A stretch of DNA of 64,000 bases from Pleurodeles waltl (Eukaryota; Chordata; Amphibia; Caudata; Salamandridae). How positions within the stretch are numbered: position 1 is the stretch's first letter; each line of letters begins with the position of its first letter. Positions 10,753 through 21,860 of the stretch are shown here, piece after piece. The translations under genes and the position numbers were made by a program. The notes under the pieces are model-generated. The model did not search any database. It saw only the letters and a program-made list of their open reading frames with translations, and was not told the origin of the DNA. Location of the stretch: NCBI RefSeq assembly GCF_031143425.1, contig NC_090439.1:351038027-351102026 (forward strand), read 5' to 3'.

Positions 10753-10768
10753 ATCCCTCCTTTTGCCA
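10753..10768 (-). other. Polypurine tract of the retrovirus
   Basis: Directly upstream of the 3' LTR on the minus strand is a purine-rich run, AAAAGGAGGGAT. It is the expected primer site for plus-strand DNA synthesis and fixes the LTR start at the following TG. Confidence 0.75.
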
Positions 10769-10788
10769 TTGTGAGGCAAGTTTGAACA

Positions 10789-12660
10789 TCATTCAGTGTC
10801 TATGTTAATGGACATAAGGTCTTTTATTTCCTGCTCAAGGGACAGCATAGCCGTGGGTTGAGGAGGGCGAACAGGCCAGGGGGCAAGGGATGCCATACAG
10901 CAACCGCACAAAGCAGGTAGGCACTGTACACAAAGACAACAGGTGAGGAATACAGCAGTGAGCACAAAAAGGAATATTAGTATCTTCCAGCCCCATTGGG
11001 AAATCAAACCTCAAAACCAGTCGGTTAAGGACCATGTTCCTTCGTCTTGGTGTATTGTGGAAGCTATCATATGCAACCTTTGAATAGCTTTATACATTGA
11101 AGGGGCATTGTCTGGTATATAAACGCAGCAGCTCGATCCGATCAAAGTACAGACTCCACCACGGTCTGCTAGTATGATGTCATGTACCATTCTATTTTGA
11201 AGAGTAACAAGGCGGTCAGCAGCGAGTTCTGCAGTGATGTTGCTCAGGGCCCCAGCAGTCTTGTTAGTTCTTGCCTCCACAACTCGTGTGAGATATCTGA
11301 TATCCCTACTGTTCGTCATAGGGCCCCAAAATAGAAGGACTCCTTTAAAGTAGTCCAATGCTTCTTGTGCTGAGGTATCTTCTGCAGATATTACCCTTCT
11401 CCGAGTCCTGTGGTGTTGAGGGCCAGCTGTGTAAGTTGTTGGTAGTAACCAAGCAATGTAACACGTACCGGTCCAGGTGGGTACCAAGGAGGTGTAGGCA
11501 TTATTACCACAAACAAAATACGTGTTTCGTGACGGTATCATGGTAGGCCAATCAGTTCCATTCAATATTATTGTAGCATTACAGTTGCTGGCACCTACAC
11601 TTCTATGACCATTTTTCTGAAAACAAAGTGGAGCCTTGACCTGTGTTACAAAAAATCTTCGGCCAATCCGGGCTGTGGTATTAAAGGATAAAAAATATAT
11701 GTCAGTAGACCTATTTCATCGGTCAGCATACTGTGACTTTTCTTCCTTTGTTCCATAGACTCTCATTCCAGTAGGCCAACATAACCGGTATAGGTGGGTG
11801 ACCAATAGTCCAGAATTAGTAGCATCCATTGAGGTAGCCCAGATGGCTGATAGTTCATACCAGGCGCTGCAGGAGCCATCGAAAGAAAAAGGAAATGAAA
11901 TATATGGCAACCCTTTTTGCACGGAACTTGGTATATTTGGAATATTTTTTCTATTTACAGCCAGCTGATGTGGATGTAACATAGATATGAAGGTATTTTT
12001 TTCATATTCCTTGCATCGACCTTCCTCATTGGGTGGTAAGGAAAAATGGCTGTGTTCTGGAGGCGGGGACAGAGTTGGAGAGACCTTTGAGTCAGAATCA
12101 TGTATCAACCATCCAATGCAGGCCAGAAGTACCAGACATAGCACTGTTTATGGTGAGGCAAGCGATACGCGGGCCCAATAGTCTTTTCCGATATTTTATT
12201 TTCTGCATTTTCCTCTTGTCTTCCTGAATAACGCCCATTTCTGTTTATTGCTTGTCCCACTAGCAGTTCAGTCCAACCTAGGTGCTGCCCGTAACTGTTG
12301 GTTTCTTCACTGAGGGGTGATTCCAGCAGTCCTATTGACACACTCTGGTCCGCCCCAACAGACAAAATCACGGCCCTGCAGCTATTGTCAGACTTAGTAC
12401 AGGGGACAAGCAATTAGTTCATGTTCTTATTTTCTAATTTTTCGTGGGCGAAAATTGTATCTGGTGGAATTCGGTACGGTATGGTCAGGAAACAACTGTT
12501 CAGTGGGATCAGGATCTGGAGAGGCCCCCTGCAGTGCACTGTCATTCTGTTCTTTATTTCTTTCTGTATTTCTATTGGAACTGTCCTTCCTTGTTGGGCA
12601 GTCACCACCTTTTATGCCTTCACAGGATACAAACAGAGGTATTTTCTTGCAGTGTGAAGC
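10789..12660 (-). pseudogene. env: Retroviral env (surface and transmembrane subunits), defective
   Basis: The surface subunit lies at about 12660-11570 in several broken frames. The transmembrane subunit is clearer. The frame at 11565-11011 holds a basic cleavage-type motif (RTRRR) and then a heptad-like helical region. Next comes a CX6CC motif of the gamma-type covalently linked Env class. An in-frame stop at 11011-11013 separates this ectodomain from a membrane anchor at about 11000-10930 (hydrophobic ILIFLFVLTAVFLTCC), which is in the same frame. The stop and the surface-subunit frameshifts mean no functional envelope is encoded. Confidence 0.85.
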
Positions 12661-12894
12661 ATGTATCCAATTCTTGGCTCCCTCGACTTTAACTGCTGTT
12701 CGAGTAGCAAGAAGGACCTGTCACGGACCTTTCCAGCGGGGTTCAAGACTCTTTTTCCGTTGAAAATTATTTGTGAGGACCCAATCACCAGGTTGCAAGT
12801 TGTGGCCTGGATCGGTGGGCACAGAGGGTAGTGCTTCGTGTACCTGCTGACAAATCAAACGTAAAGAATTAGTAAATTCAGCGAGATAATCCAG

Positions 12895-13640
12895 CTAGAC
12901 AGGATGCTCAATGTCAGAGTATTTACGAGGACGTGGAACACTCCAAACGTTCACCGTCCTCCCCATCACTATCTTGTGTGGTGACAACTCTGACCTAGAA
13001 TGGGGTGTCATCCTAACAGATAATAATGCTAGGGGCAGTGCGTCTGGCCATGTAATTCCGCGATCAGCACATATTTTTGATATTTTCAACTTGAGTGCAC
13101 CATTATAATTCTCTACTAAGCCTGCTGATTGGGGGTGATTGGCTGCGTGAAACTTCTGGAGGAGACCTAGACCTTCGCAGACCTTCCTCATGACCTGTCC
13201 AGTAAAGTGTCTTCCGTTGTCTGACCATACACATCGAGGGATCCCGAATCAGGGAAAGAATTCTTTCAAGAGTATTTTAGCTGTAGTAATAGCAGTGTTG
13301 TCTTTAGTTGGGTAGGCCTCCACCCATTTACTAAACATACATACCACGACCAGGACGTATCTCAAATTGTTAAACCTTTCCATTTCAGTATAATCCATTT
13401 GTAACACTTCAAAAGGATAATCTGGGGGGCCAAAATGTCCAGGTGGGACTGGTGTACCTTTTCCTGGGTTATGTTGTAAACATATCATACATGTTCGAAC
13501 CAGATGGTCTGCTGTCTTCCTGATACTATCATTAGCCCAAACAGGGTCAAGTATGTCACAAATACTTTTGGCACTTATATGGGCTGGACCATGGGCCGTC
13601 GTTACTACTGGTAAGATAAATGCATCAGGGAGCATCCATC
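12895..13640 (-). pseudogene. pol: Retroviral integrase
   Basis: The N-terminal zinc-binding region is at about 13580-13490, with an H-x3-H and a C-x2-C pair. The catalytic core carries the first Asp in an MDYTEM motif (about 13400). The second Asp follows in a SDNG motif (about 13225) and the Glu in VENYN (about 13115). One in-frame stop lies between the first and second catalytic Asp (near 13250). The C-terminal domain is short and runs towards the env start region. Confidence 0.85.
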
Positions 13641-13712
13641 TTTTGTTTTGCGACAGATCTGTCCAACACTGTATGTCCTCGTCAAACTCGGCCTTTCCTC
13701 CCTTCCATGAAA

Positions 13713-14690
13713 TTAGCTCTTGTCAGTAGCCTCTGCCTGAATCCTTTGTACACTTTTCAGTTTGTTCCCAAATATCTCATGCTCAGAGACCTCCTTTCTA
13801 TTTTCCACTATGTACATACATCCTATCTTTTCACGTGCTGTTTCTTTCGCTATCTGGTCAGCAAAGGCATTGCCTCGGCCGACATCATCGGTCACCTTTT
13901 TGTGTGCGCTACACTTGATGATGGCCATGGTCTGGGGAAGTGCAAGAGCGGACAAGAGGTTCGATATCAGTGTCCCATGTTGAATATGGTTACCGTGTGA
14001 GGTCAGAAAACCTCTTTCTGCCCATAATCGACCAAAATTGTGTACCACCCCGAATGCATACTGGCTATCTGTGTAGATGTTGACATTCAGTCCCTTACTC
14101 AGCTCACAAGCTCGCGTCAGAGCTATCAATTCTGCAGCTTGGGCCGAATTCTGTGGTATCCTAGCAGCCTCTATTATCTTTTCCATTGTTGTTACAGCAT
14201 AGGCTGCAGAGGTGGTAGGTGGTACATTGGGTAATTTAAGACATGAACCATCCACATACAGTGTTCCATCAGGATCATGTAATGGAGTATCTTGCAAGTC
14301 TACTCTGCCTTTTGTCTCATCTTCTGTATGAAGGATGCAGTCATGTAGATCAGTGTGGGTATCCTCAAGCTCCTCCGTGAGGGGCAGCAGGGTGGCAGGG
14401 TTGAGTGTGTTACACCGCTGAAGTGTGATATGGCTAGCCAGAAGTGTCAATTCATACGTGGTCAAACGGGCATTTGTGAGATGTTGCGTTTTTGTCTTAT
14501 TCAGTAATGCATCAACAGTATGTGGAACCAGTAACATGAGAGGGGAGTCCATTACTATCCCAGCAGGCTGGCGCACCACAACTGCAGCCGCAGCTACTGC
14601 GCGCAAACATCCCAGGAGAGCACGGGCCACAGGATCTAACAGGGCCGAAAAATAGGCACATGGGCGCTGTTTGCCCCCCATGTTCCTGAG
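13713..14690 (-). pseudogene. pol: Retroviral RT connection and RNase H
   Basis: A 322-residue minus-strand frame. The last part has RNase H landmarks: a LYVDGS motif with the first acidic residue, AAELIAL with the Glu, IYTDSQYA with the next Asp, and GNAFADQIAK with the last. All four catalytic positions are preserved. The first third is the RT connection region. It is out of frame with the upstream RT remnant at about 14690. Confidence 0.88.
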
Positions 14691-15210
14691 TCAATACTGA
14701 CAGGGAACATCCGTCCTTCTCACAGACATACAACTGGAAGGGCTTACGATAGTCAGGTGTGCCTAGCACAGGTGCTGTACAGAGTGCGTGCTTAAGGTCG
14801 TCAAAACTGGATTGGAAATCATCATTCCACTCGATGTTCTCAGAACAATCCTTACGTGTGAGAGACAAAAATGGTTTGATGAGAAGGGAATAAGTTGGAA
14901 TCCACTGACGACAAAAGGAAGTGATGCCTATAAAGGCGTTCACATCTCTCTGAGTCCGTGGGACAGGTATGTTTCGAATGGCTTGTACTCGTTCAGCAGT
15001 CAAGGTACGTCCCTCCTTAGACAGGAGGTGACCGAGATAGGTGACCTGCTGTCTACAATACTGCAATTTAGGGAGAGAAACCTTGTGATTATGGTGAGCA
15101 AGGTGCTGTAGTAGGGCCACTGTGTCCACTAGAAAATTACGAGGAGTAACGTTGACTTGTACTTCAACGTGAGGGCCATTCTGTTTAACGGGGATAGAGA
15201 CTGGTCCCAC
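14691..15210 (-). pseudogene. pol: Protease start fused to RT thumb by internal deletion
   Basis: On the minus strand the frame begins with the N-terminal strand of a retroviral protease up to its active-site Asp-Thr (near 15125). It then continues immediately with RT sequence from well past the catalytic core (KVSLPKLQYC, then VTYLGHLL). The rest of protease and the RT fingers and palm, including the catalytic Asp pair, are absent. Because the junction stays in frame, the fused frame is open to about 14512. I infer a single deletion around 15115-15125. Confidence 0.85.
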
Positions 15211-15231
15211 CCCCCTCTGTCCTACGCTGTC

Positions 15232-17535
15232 CTAATCAAAAGAGGAACCATGTCCCTCCATTGGGTCATAGTCATCATTAAAAAATTGGCGCTGTGGAAT
15301 TTTGGAGGAGGGATTGTCAAAATAGTTCTGTCGCGGAGTACTGTGCGAGCGTGGTCCCACTTGCTGTCTGTCTCTGTCAGTATTCTGTGGGGAGGGTCCT
15401 GCGCGCCCGTGTACTCTATTATCCGGGTGGGCGATATTTCGGGAGGGGCCAACTTTATTTGGGCAATCATTTTTCCAATGGCCCTCCTCTTTACAGTACG
15501 CACATTGGTAATACCCTAGAGACGGACGGGAAGGTGGTAGTAGTTGTTTGTTGTTAGATGGGCCCTGGGAATGGGACCTGGAAGGCTGTGGACGGGACGG
15601 CGGATATGCCAGTTGAATTAACATTTTTGTCTCCAAATCTTTAGTCTTTTTGTCCGCTTTCTCTTGTTCCTCTATTTCCCTATTCTCGTAATATTGGTCC
15701 ATTGTCAGAATACCAGAGGATGTTGTCACTGGCCAAGTACTTTCACGAAGTTTCAATTTAGCATTTATGTCAGGTAACAGGTTAGCAACAAATTTGTCCA
15801 CAAACAATCGGAGTCCACCTTCGGTGGCCATATCCTGCCCACTAAAGTCAGAGAATATATTCTCAAACCTAGTGAAAAAGTCTGAAACACTCTCACCCTT
15901 TTTCTGCTTACAAGCTGACAACTTATCCCAATTTATTCTATGCGGCGTTAACATTGTTTTCATGAAATCTACAATGCGATCTGGGAGAGCTAATATTATT
16001 GGTTCAGGTTTTGCTCCCGCTGTTCGTGTACGCTCAGCTCCTTCAAATGCTGCCCAGGAACCCCCGAGTTCAGCAACATGGTCAGCACGGCGTATACGTG
16101 TCCAAATGTCGGGGGAACTACCGCAGCCATCAACATGTCAATATCGGACAATGTCATTACATAGGAGTCTAACGACTGTTTCAACTCCTTATAATAACCT
16201 GCTGGATTCTTTCGGGGGTCGGGTAACGCTGCTTTGAATGCATACGTTTCGGTCCTCTTCCATGGGGTATGGACCTATATTTATTGGAAGAGGCCACGTA
16301 CTGCTGCGTTGTTCCCAACCGCCTGTATTGGTGCGTGCCAGACGGGTGGGACCTCCCTCATTGGGAACATGCTGGTGTTGGGACTGGAGTTGCATAAATA
16401 CAGACGGTACCGAAACGTAAAAAGGGTGACAACATAAGAAAAAAAGGTCTGTCCCGAAGGGGACTCCGCCGGAGGCACGGTTTCAGAGGGTGACCAGGCC
16501 TTCCGGGGTCGGTATTCCTGTATCTTCGTATTCGGTGATGACTAATTCACACATAAGAGAGGCCGCGTGAAATTGTACTTGGGTCCTCCACTGCCTTATG
16601 GTCTGGTAAATATCCCGTGCCCCATACCCATTCCAGTTAGTCATCCATCGGCGAGTCAGCTCGTCCACCACATCCTCCTCATGAGGACTGGAGAACAACT
16701 GACTCTGTAAAGTACTCTTTCGTGGAGTGGTGGGACGCGGGGTGTCTCGAAGGGATGGAGAAACTATTGACCCAGAAGTCGTAGGGCGTTCCGCGGACCA
16801 TGAGACAGGTAATCTATTCAGAGAGGGAAGAATAGTAGCAGGAGGAGCAGTGGGACCGTGGGGACCATATTCCTGAGGTGTCTGTATCAAGGGAGTGGTA
16901 AGGGGCTGTAGGGTGCGTGTATTAGACCCAACGGGAGGTGTGACAATAGGCGTGCCTGGCACCAGTGGTTAATTAGGTAAAACGGAGTATAATGGGGGCG
17001 TGTATATTGGTGGCATATCTAACAAGTCATTCACAAGTGGGTCTTCTTCCGTCGTTTTTTCCTGAAGTGTCTGGGAAGGGTAACATTTATCAGTATTCAA
17101 GCGGTGTGTCCTGTCAAACGCCATGATGCCTTGTTCACATTCTGTCCTGTCTAATTCACCTGCTTTATCAGTCAGTGTCCTAGTCATATGTCTTTTAGCG
17201 TCCTTTTCCGCCTTTTTGCGTTTCTGGTCTGCTTCTTTCTGCCAGATCCACAAAGAGTCGAACATGCCTGGTCTACTTTTAGTTGCAAGCAATCATTCCT
17301 GTAAATAATTAAGTTTACTTTCTTCAAAGTTGCCATGAATAGGCCATTGTAGGTCTGAACTAGTTCTCGTTCTTTTCCTCCATATGTCAGACCAGACAAT
17401 AGGGTCTATCCCATATTTAACATACATGTCATGATTTGGAGTCCCGGTCGGAGGAGCAGGACACGTTTCCTCCAGGCGGGAGTCCTTGTTACAACAACAA
17501 CAACACCATTTTCTAAAACGACTCAGTACCGGCAT
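15232..17535 (-). pseudogene. gag: Retroviral gag
   Basis: The start codon at 17533-17535 opens a matrix-like region with a run of five cysteines (about residues 11-15). The frame is broken several times between 17290 and 15970. The last 240 residues (15963-15232) are open and contain the capsid end, a charged helix rich in Glu/Lys, a proline/serine-rich linker and one CCHC zinc knuckle (CAYCKEEGHWKNDC, about 15500). One knuckle is usual for gamma- and epsilon-like retroviruses. No myristoylation glycine follows the Met. Confidence 0.82.
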
Positions 17536-17996
17536 TATGTATATAGTACGATAAATATTGCAGAAATAAACCGTTCAATTACTTACATCAGTGGTATTCA
17601 AAACAACTCAAATGCAAATATGCTTTCTCCTACTATATCATAATATATATCAGACAACTTAGGTCCATTTTACCACCGACGTCGATCTTTGCATAGAACG
17701 ATTTTACCTTTTTAAAAGAAACAGATACAGACAGTTTTAGACAGGAATTTCAAATTCCTGTCCTTACCTGACACTCTATTTTCTCCATCAGTCAGGGACT
17801 CCGATTATTCACAGAAGACAAAGACACCAGTCCAGAGAGCGCCAGGAGGTGTCTCAGGCGACCGAAAGACCCAGTAGTCGAAGTCTGCAGGTCCACAACA
17901 GAGAACGGTGCTCAGGATGAGATGTGGGGCGCCTCCCTTGGAAATTCGTCAATGAGTCCTCTGTCACCGAGACAACCCCCTGGATGCCTGGATGGT

Positions 17997-18014
17997 GTCC
18001 CTGTTCGGGCGCCA
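17997..18014 (-). promoter_or_regulatory. Primer-binding site for tRNA-Lys
   Basis: Two bases downstream of the 5' LTR on the minus strand lies TGGCGCCCGAACAGGGAC. It is complementary over 18 bases to the 3' end of vertebrate tRNA-Lys of the type used by lentiviruses (tRNA-Lys3). The match has no mismatch as far as I recall the tRNA end. Confidence 0.9.
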
Positions 18015-18016
18015 AC

Positions 18017-18585
18017 TGAGGAACCGGGAGAAATCAGCGGTGGAGGGACACCCTAAGTCCTCAGGGTATATAGTCATATATTACACAAACCAGACGGAGT
18101 CACCAACTGTAGGAGAAAAGATAAGTTTTATTAGATGGTTTACTAGCCCGAGCTAGTAGAGTCCCAGGACAGTCAAGTGACTATCCTACGGAGGCTGCCC
18201 CTTCACTCTGGGGCACCCAACCTTATATACACACAAAACTGCTTAGTCAGAGGACAACTCCACCCCAGTGTATTCAAGGTCCTCTGCGGCCTTCAGAATA
18301 TTTCAGGGATACACGTGTGGTGGGAGAAGGTACAGATGCAGCTGGCAGGAGGTGTTAACGACCTGTACGAACCTTTTCTGGCAGTTACTGATTAAGCACA
18401 AACATTCTCAGGACTACGGTTAGAACAAGTAAATTACAGTGATAAGTAGATTGCAGCCCAAGGCTGTGAACACAAGGTCAATAATCAATGTTCAGGAGGT
18501 TTATTGAGCACATGGCAACATAATAAAGATAAACAGATGCCTAGCAGCTATGGTGTATGATTAACTTTATGTAAAAAAAAATTCA
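18017..18585 (-). repeat. Retroviral 5' LTR
   Basis: A 569-bp copy of the LTR at 10167-10752, with the same TATA box (about 18221-18230) and AATAAA signal (18127-18132). On the minus strand it begins TGAATTTTTTTTTACATAAAG, where the other copy has TGAGAAAATATACATAAAG. The pair carries scattered substitutions and a length difference near the 3' end, so the insertion is older than the gypsy element at 31334-42585. Confidence 0.92.
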
Positions 18586-18778
18586 ATGCATGTGGGAAGA
18601 ATGCATGGAGGTGTGTGTGCAGGCATCATGCATTTGTGGGGGGTCTGTTGGTAGTGTACATGGTGGGCGCCAGACGATGTGTGTGCCAACGGAGTTGGAA
18701 ATGGGATTTGTGGGCCATATGTGTGACAGGCTGGATTGTACGTGTGATGGTTTCCTCGTAGCTGTATTACCTCTCCAG

Positions 18779-19049
18779 TTCAGCGCCCATCAAAAGAAGG
18801 GGTTGTGGCATGCCATCGCCAAGGATGTGCGGACCCTGGGGGTCTACAGCAGGCAGAGAACCCACTGCAGGAAACGGTGGGAGGACCTGAGACGCTTGGC
18901 ATGGAAGACCACGGAGGCCCAGGTGGGGATGGCCTCCCAACGAGGAAGGTGTGCCCATCAGAACCTGACCCCCCTGATGGCCCGCATACTGGTGGTGGCC
19001 TACCCAGAGCTGGATGGCCGCTTGAGGGCATCACAGCAGCCACAAGGGG
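18779..19049 (+). pseudogene. Harbinger A gene 3, exon 2 (Myb/SANT-like domain, intact)
   Basis: After a CTCTCCAG acceptor the exon encodes SAHQKKGLWHAIAKDV, the second helix, and HCRKRWEDLRRLAWKT, the third (recognition) helix of a Myb/SANT-like domain. It continues with MARILVVAYPELDGRLRA and ends at a GTGAGT donor (19050). Of the three copies in this window, this is the only exon 2 without a deletion or stop. Together with exon 1 it gives a tryptophan-containing trihelix pattern of the type found in Harbinger accessory proteins. Confidence 0.8.
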
Positions 19050-19450
19050 GTGAGTACAGTGGGTGTTACTACAACCATTGGTAGGTGGCATGGGATCCAG
19101 GTGGGTGTGAGTTAGTGGGTGCCCCTTAATGCAAGGTCAGAGTTTGCAGCGTGATCCAGCTCAAGGGTAATGGGTGTCTAGCAAATTCAGGTAACTTTAC
19201 TCAGTTGCATTCCATGTCAGTCAGGACTTGGTGAGTCTCAGGAGGGGTGCAGTTGGCGGTGGTTGGCCCTCATCTTGCTGTGGCATCAAGCCAATTGAAT
19301 GCCATTGCAATGCATAGTGCTCATTCCTGATCCCTGTGTGTGACGGTATTGTGTATGCCAAATGTGGTGCTGGTGCTGTAATTGACCCAGTGCTCCCTTT
19401 CTCTCCCTCCTCCTCCTTTCTCCTTCTGTCATCCTGTTCATGTGTGCATT

Positions 19451-20854
19451 AGCATCATCTGGCGGAGGAGCAGGGACACCGGCAACAGAGGGAGCTGCAT
19501 CCCACAGGACTCAGGAGTCAGAGTCCACCTACGCCGAGGGAACCAGTGGGAAGGAGGGCGAGGGGAGCACCACGGCAGAGACAGGAGGTAACATTACTGA
19601 CTCAGATACCTCCTTCGATGGAAGCTCCCTGGTGGTGGCAGACACCTCTATGACCACCCAAGCTGCAAGTACAGCCGCCACCCCATACCAGCACCGCTCT
19701 CCCAGCAGCTCCTCATCGAGTTGCCCATGCCCGCTCACCCAGGAGGGTGGGCATCTCCTTTGCCCCAGGCACCTCAGGCCCTGCCCCAGTGAGCCTGCTG
19801 CCCTGAGTGAGGAGGCTATTGACCTCCTGAGATCCATCTCTGTAGGGCAGTCAACCACTGTGAATGCCATCCAGGGTCTGGCATCCCAGATGCAGCAATG
19901 CAATGCATTCCTGGAGGGCATCCACTGTGGATTGGCGGCCCAAGAGAGAGATCGATTCAGGCTCTGGCCTCCTCTCTGATGGCAGCCATTGTCCCTGTTC
20001 CTACCGTCCCCCTCCAGCTACCACTTCCCAGTCCCAGACTCCTGAACCCCAACCCATCCCATGTACACATACAGACGAGCATGCACACAAGACATCACAC
20101 AAGAGTGGCCCAGTCAAACACAGGCACCACACTTCAGTCCACAAGTACTCACACAAACAAAAGACAGTTTCACACACATCCACATCCATTGCCTCCACTG
20201 TCTCCCCCTCCTCCTCCTCCACCTTCCTCCCAGTCACATCCACACTCACACCTGCACGCACTGCTTCAACAGCCACCACCAGCATCACCGCAACAAGCAG
20301 CACACACGACTCACTAGCAGACACCTCCACAACATCCATCCACGAGTCACCTGTGTCCTCTCCCACCCTATCTGTCCCACCTTCCCAAAGGACACAAACG
20401 CAGACACTCAGACACCCACCAGCAATCCACCTCACATCAGCACACTGCCCATGCACCTGCACCCAAGTCCAGCAGACTTACCCCTCCGACAACCACTCCC
20501 TCAACCTCCACTCCCATCCCTCCTCCCACATCCTGCCCCAAAGCCCCTAAGAAGCTTTTCCTTTCACATCTTGACCTCTTTCCTTCCCCCTCCCCCCATC
20601 CTGCCCATAAGAGCAGGGTCCCAATGACCCGAACGAGCACCTCAGCCAAACAGTCTACGGGGACAGTGGAGGAACCTCAAAGTCGTGGAGGCAAGACAGT
20701 GAAGGATCCGACTCCACCAGCCAGGAAAGGGAAAGATCCCACTCTACCAGCCAGGAAAGGGAAGGATTCCACTCCATCAGCCAGGAAAGGGAAGGATCCC
20801 ACTCCACAAGCCAGGAAAGTGAAGGATCCCACTCCACCAGCCAGTAGGGGTTAG
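19451..20854 (+). pseudogene. Harbinger A gene 3, exon 3 (disordered tail with Lys/Pro repeats)
   Basis: It begins after a GTGTGCATTAG acceptor that is identical in all three copies. First comes an acidic Ser/Thr/Glu-rich part, then EEAIDLLRSISVGQSTTVNAI and a short coiled coil (to about 19960). A frameshift follows and a Ser/Thr/His/Pro-rich segment of about 200 residues leads to a basic stretch. The end (20699-20854) is five copies of a 30-bp unit coding a ten-residue KGKDPTPPAR-like repeat, closed by a stop. Function beyond DNA binding is unknown. Confidence 0.68.
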
Positions 20855-21860
20855 GTTTCCACTCAACCACCAATGCAAGAAAAGGTTCCCACTCAACCAC
20901 CAATGCAAGAAAAGGTTCACACTCAACCGCAAATGACAGGCAAGAAGCCCTCACCTCCAGCTGGGACACAGCAACCCTCACCTCCAGCAGAGGCTGGCAG
21001 GGTACCACCACCACCAGTGGTCATGGAGCCCTCACCTCCAGCTGAGACACAGCAACACTCACCTCCAGCAGAGGCTGCCCAGGAGACACCTCCTCAGCAG
21101 AGACAATGCAGCCCTCACCTCCAGCAGAGGCTGCCCAGTAGGCACCTTCCCCAGCTTAGACACAGCAGCCCTCACCTCCAGCAGAGGCTAGCATGGAACC
21201 ACCACCACCACCAGTGGTCATGGAGCTCTCACCTCCAGCTGAGACACATCAGCCCTCACCTCCAGCAGAGGCTGCCCAGGAGACATCTCCCCCAGCACAG
21301 ACAATGCAGCCCTCACCTCCAGCAGAGGGCATGTAGGCCACCCTTCTGGGACTGATGTACAAGGATCCCCCTCCAGGATCAGTGAGCGAGTTCCCCACCT
21401 CAAGGACTGTGACCTTGCACTCCCCAGCAGAGACAGTTACCTTGCACTCCCCAGCATTGGGAAATGGGCATGGAGCCCTCTCCAGAACCAGTGTGTAAGT
21501 TCCCCACCTCAGAGACGAAGACATGGAGCCCACTCCAGTATCAATGGGAAAGTTCCCCACCTCAGAGACTGTGACCTTGCACTCCCCAGCATTGGTAAAT
21601 GGGCATTGAGCCCCCTCCAGTACCAGTGGGCAAGTTCCCCACTTCAGAGACTGTGACCTTGCACTGCCCAGCATTGGTAAATGAGCATGGAGCCCCCTCC
21701 AGAACCAGTGGGGAAGTTCCCCACCTCAGAGACTGTGTCCTTGCACTCACCAGCATTGAGGAAATGGGCATGGAGCCCCCTCCAGAACCAATGGGCAAGT
21801 TCCCGACTGGAGCTGAGGTGCCCCCCCACCCCCTTTCCCCCTGAGGTACCTGTCCACTTC
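20855..21860. repeat. Minisatellite block downstream of gene 3 (Harbinger A)
   Basis: Three repeat types follow each other. A 30-bp unit around 20868-20935 contains CAACCACCAATGCAAGAAAA. A Pro/Glu-coding unit (CTCACCTCCAGCAGAGGCTG) recurs irregularly from 20960 to 21330. From 21470 to 21860 a unit of about 82 bp recurs, each copy containing GAGCCCCCTCCAGAACCAGT; starts of that phrase lie near 21526, 21608, 21690 and 21774. A period of 82 is not a multiple of three, so this part is unlikely to be coding. The same phrase forms the repeats at the matching place in Harbinger B and C. Confidence 0.8.

Larger units (their letters stand above)
10167..18585 (-). mobile_element. Endogenous retrovirus with env, inserted in gene 3 intron of Harbinger A
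   Basis: A minus-strand provirus of about 8.4 kb with LTRs at both ends and the 4-bp target duplication ATGC (10163-10166 and 18586-18589). Gene order on the minus strand is gag, protease fragment, truncated RT, RNase H, integrase, env. The 18-base primer site matches the 3' end of vertebrate tRNA-Lys. One gag zinc knuckle, a 4-bp duplication and a gamma-type env with a CX6CC motif point to a class I (gamma/epsilon-like) retrovirus, although a tRNA-Lys primer is atypical for that group. Stops, frameshifts and a large deletion make it defective. Confidence 0.92.

Noticed and set aside
18590..18778. Coding start upstream of gene 3 exon 2 in Harbinger A
   Set aside because: It is intron sequence right of the retroviral insertion, before a clear splice acceptor that matches Harbinger C.
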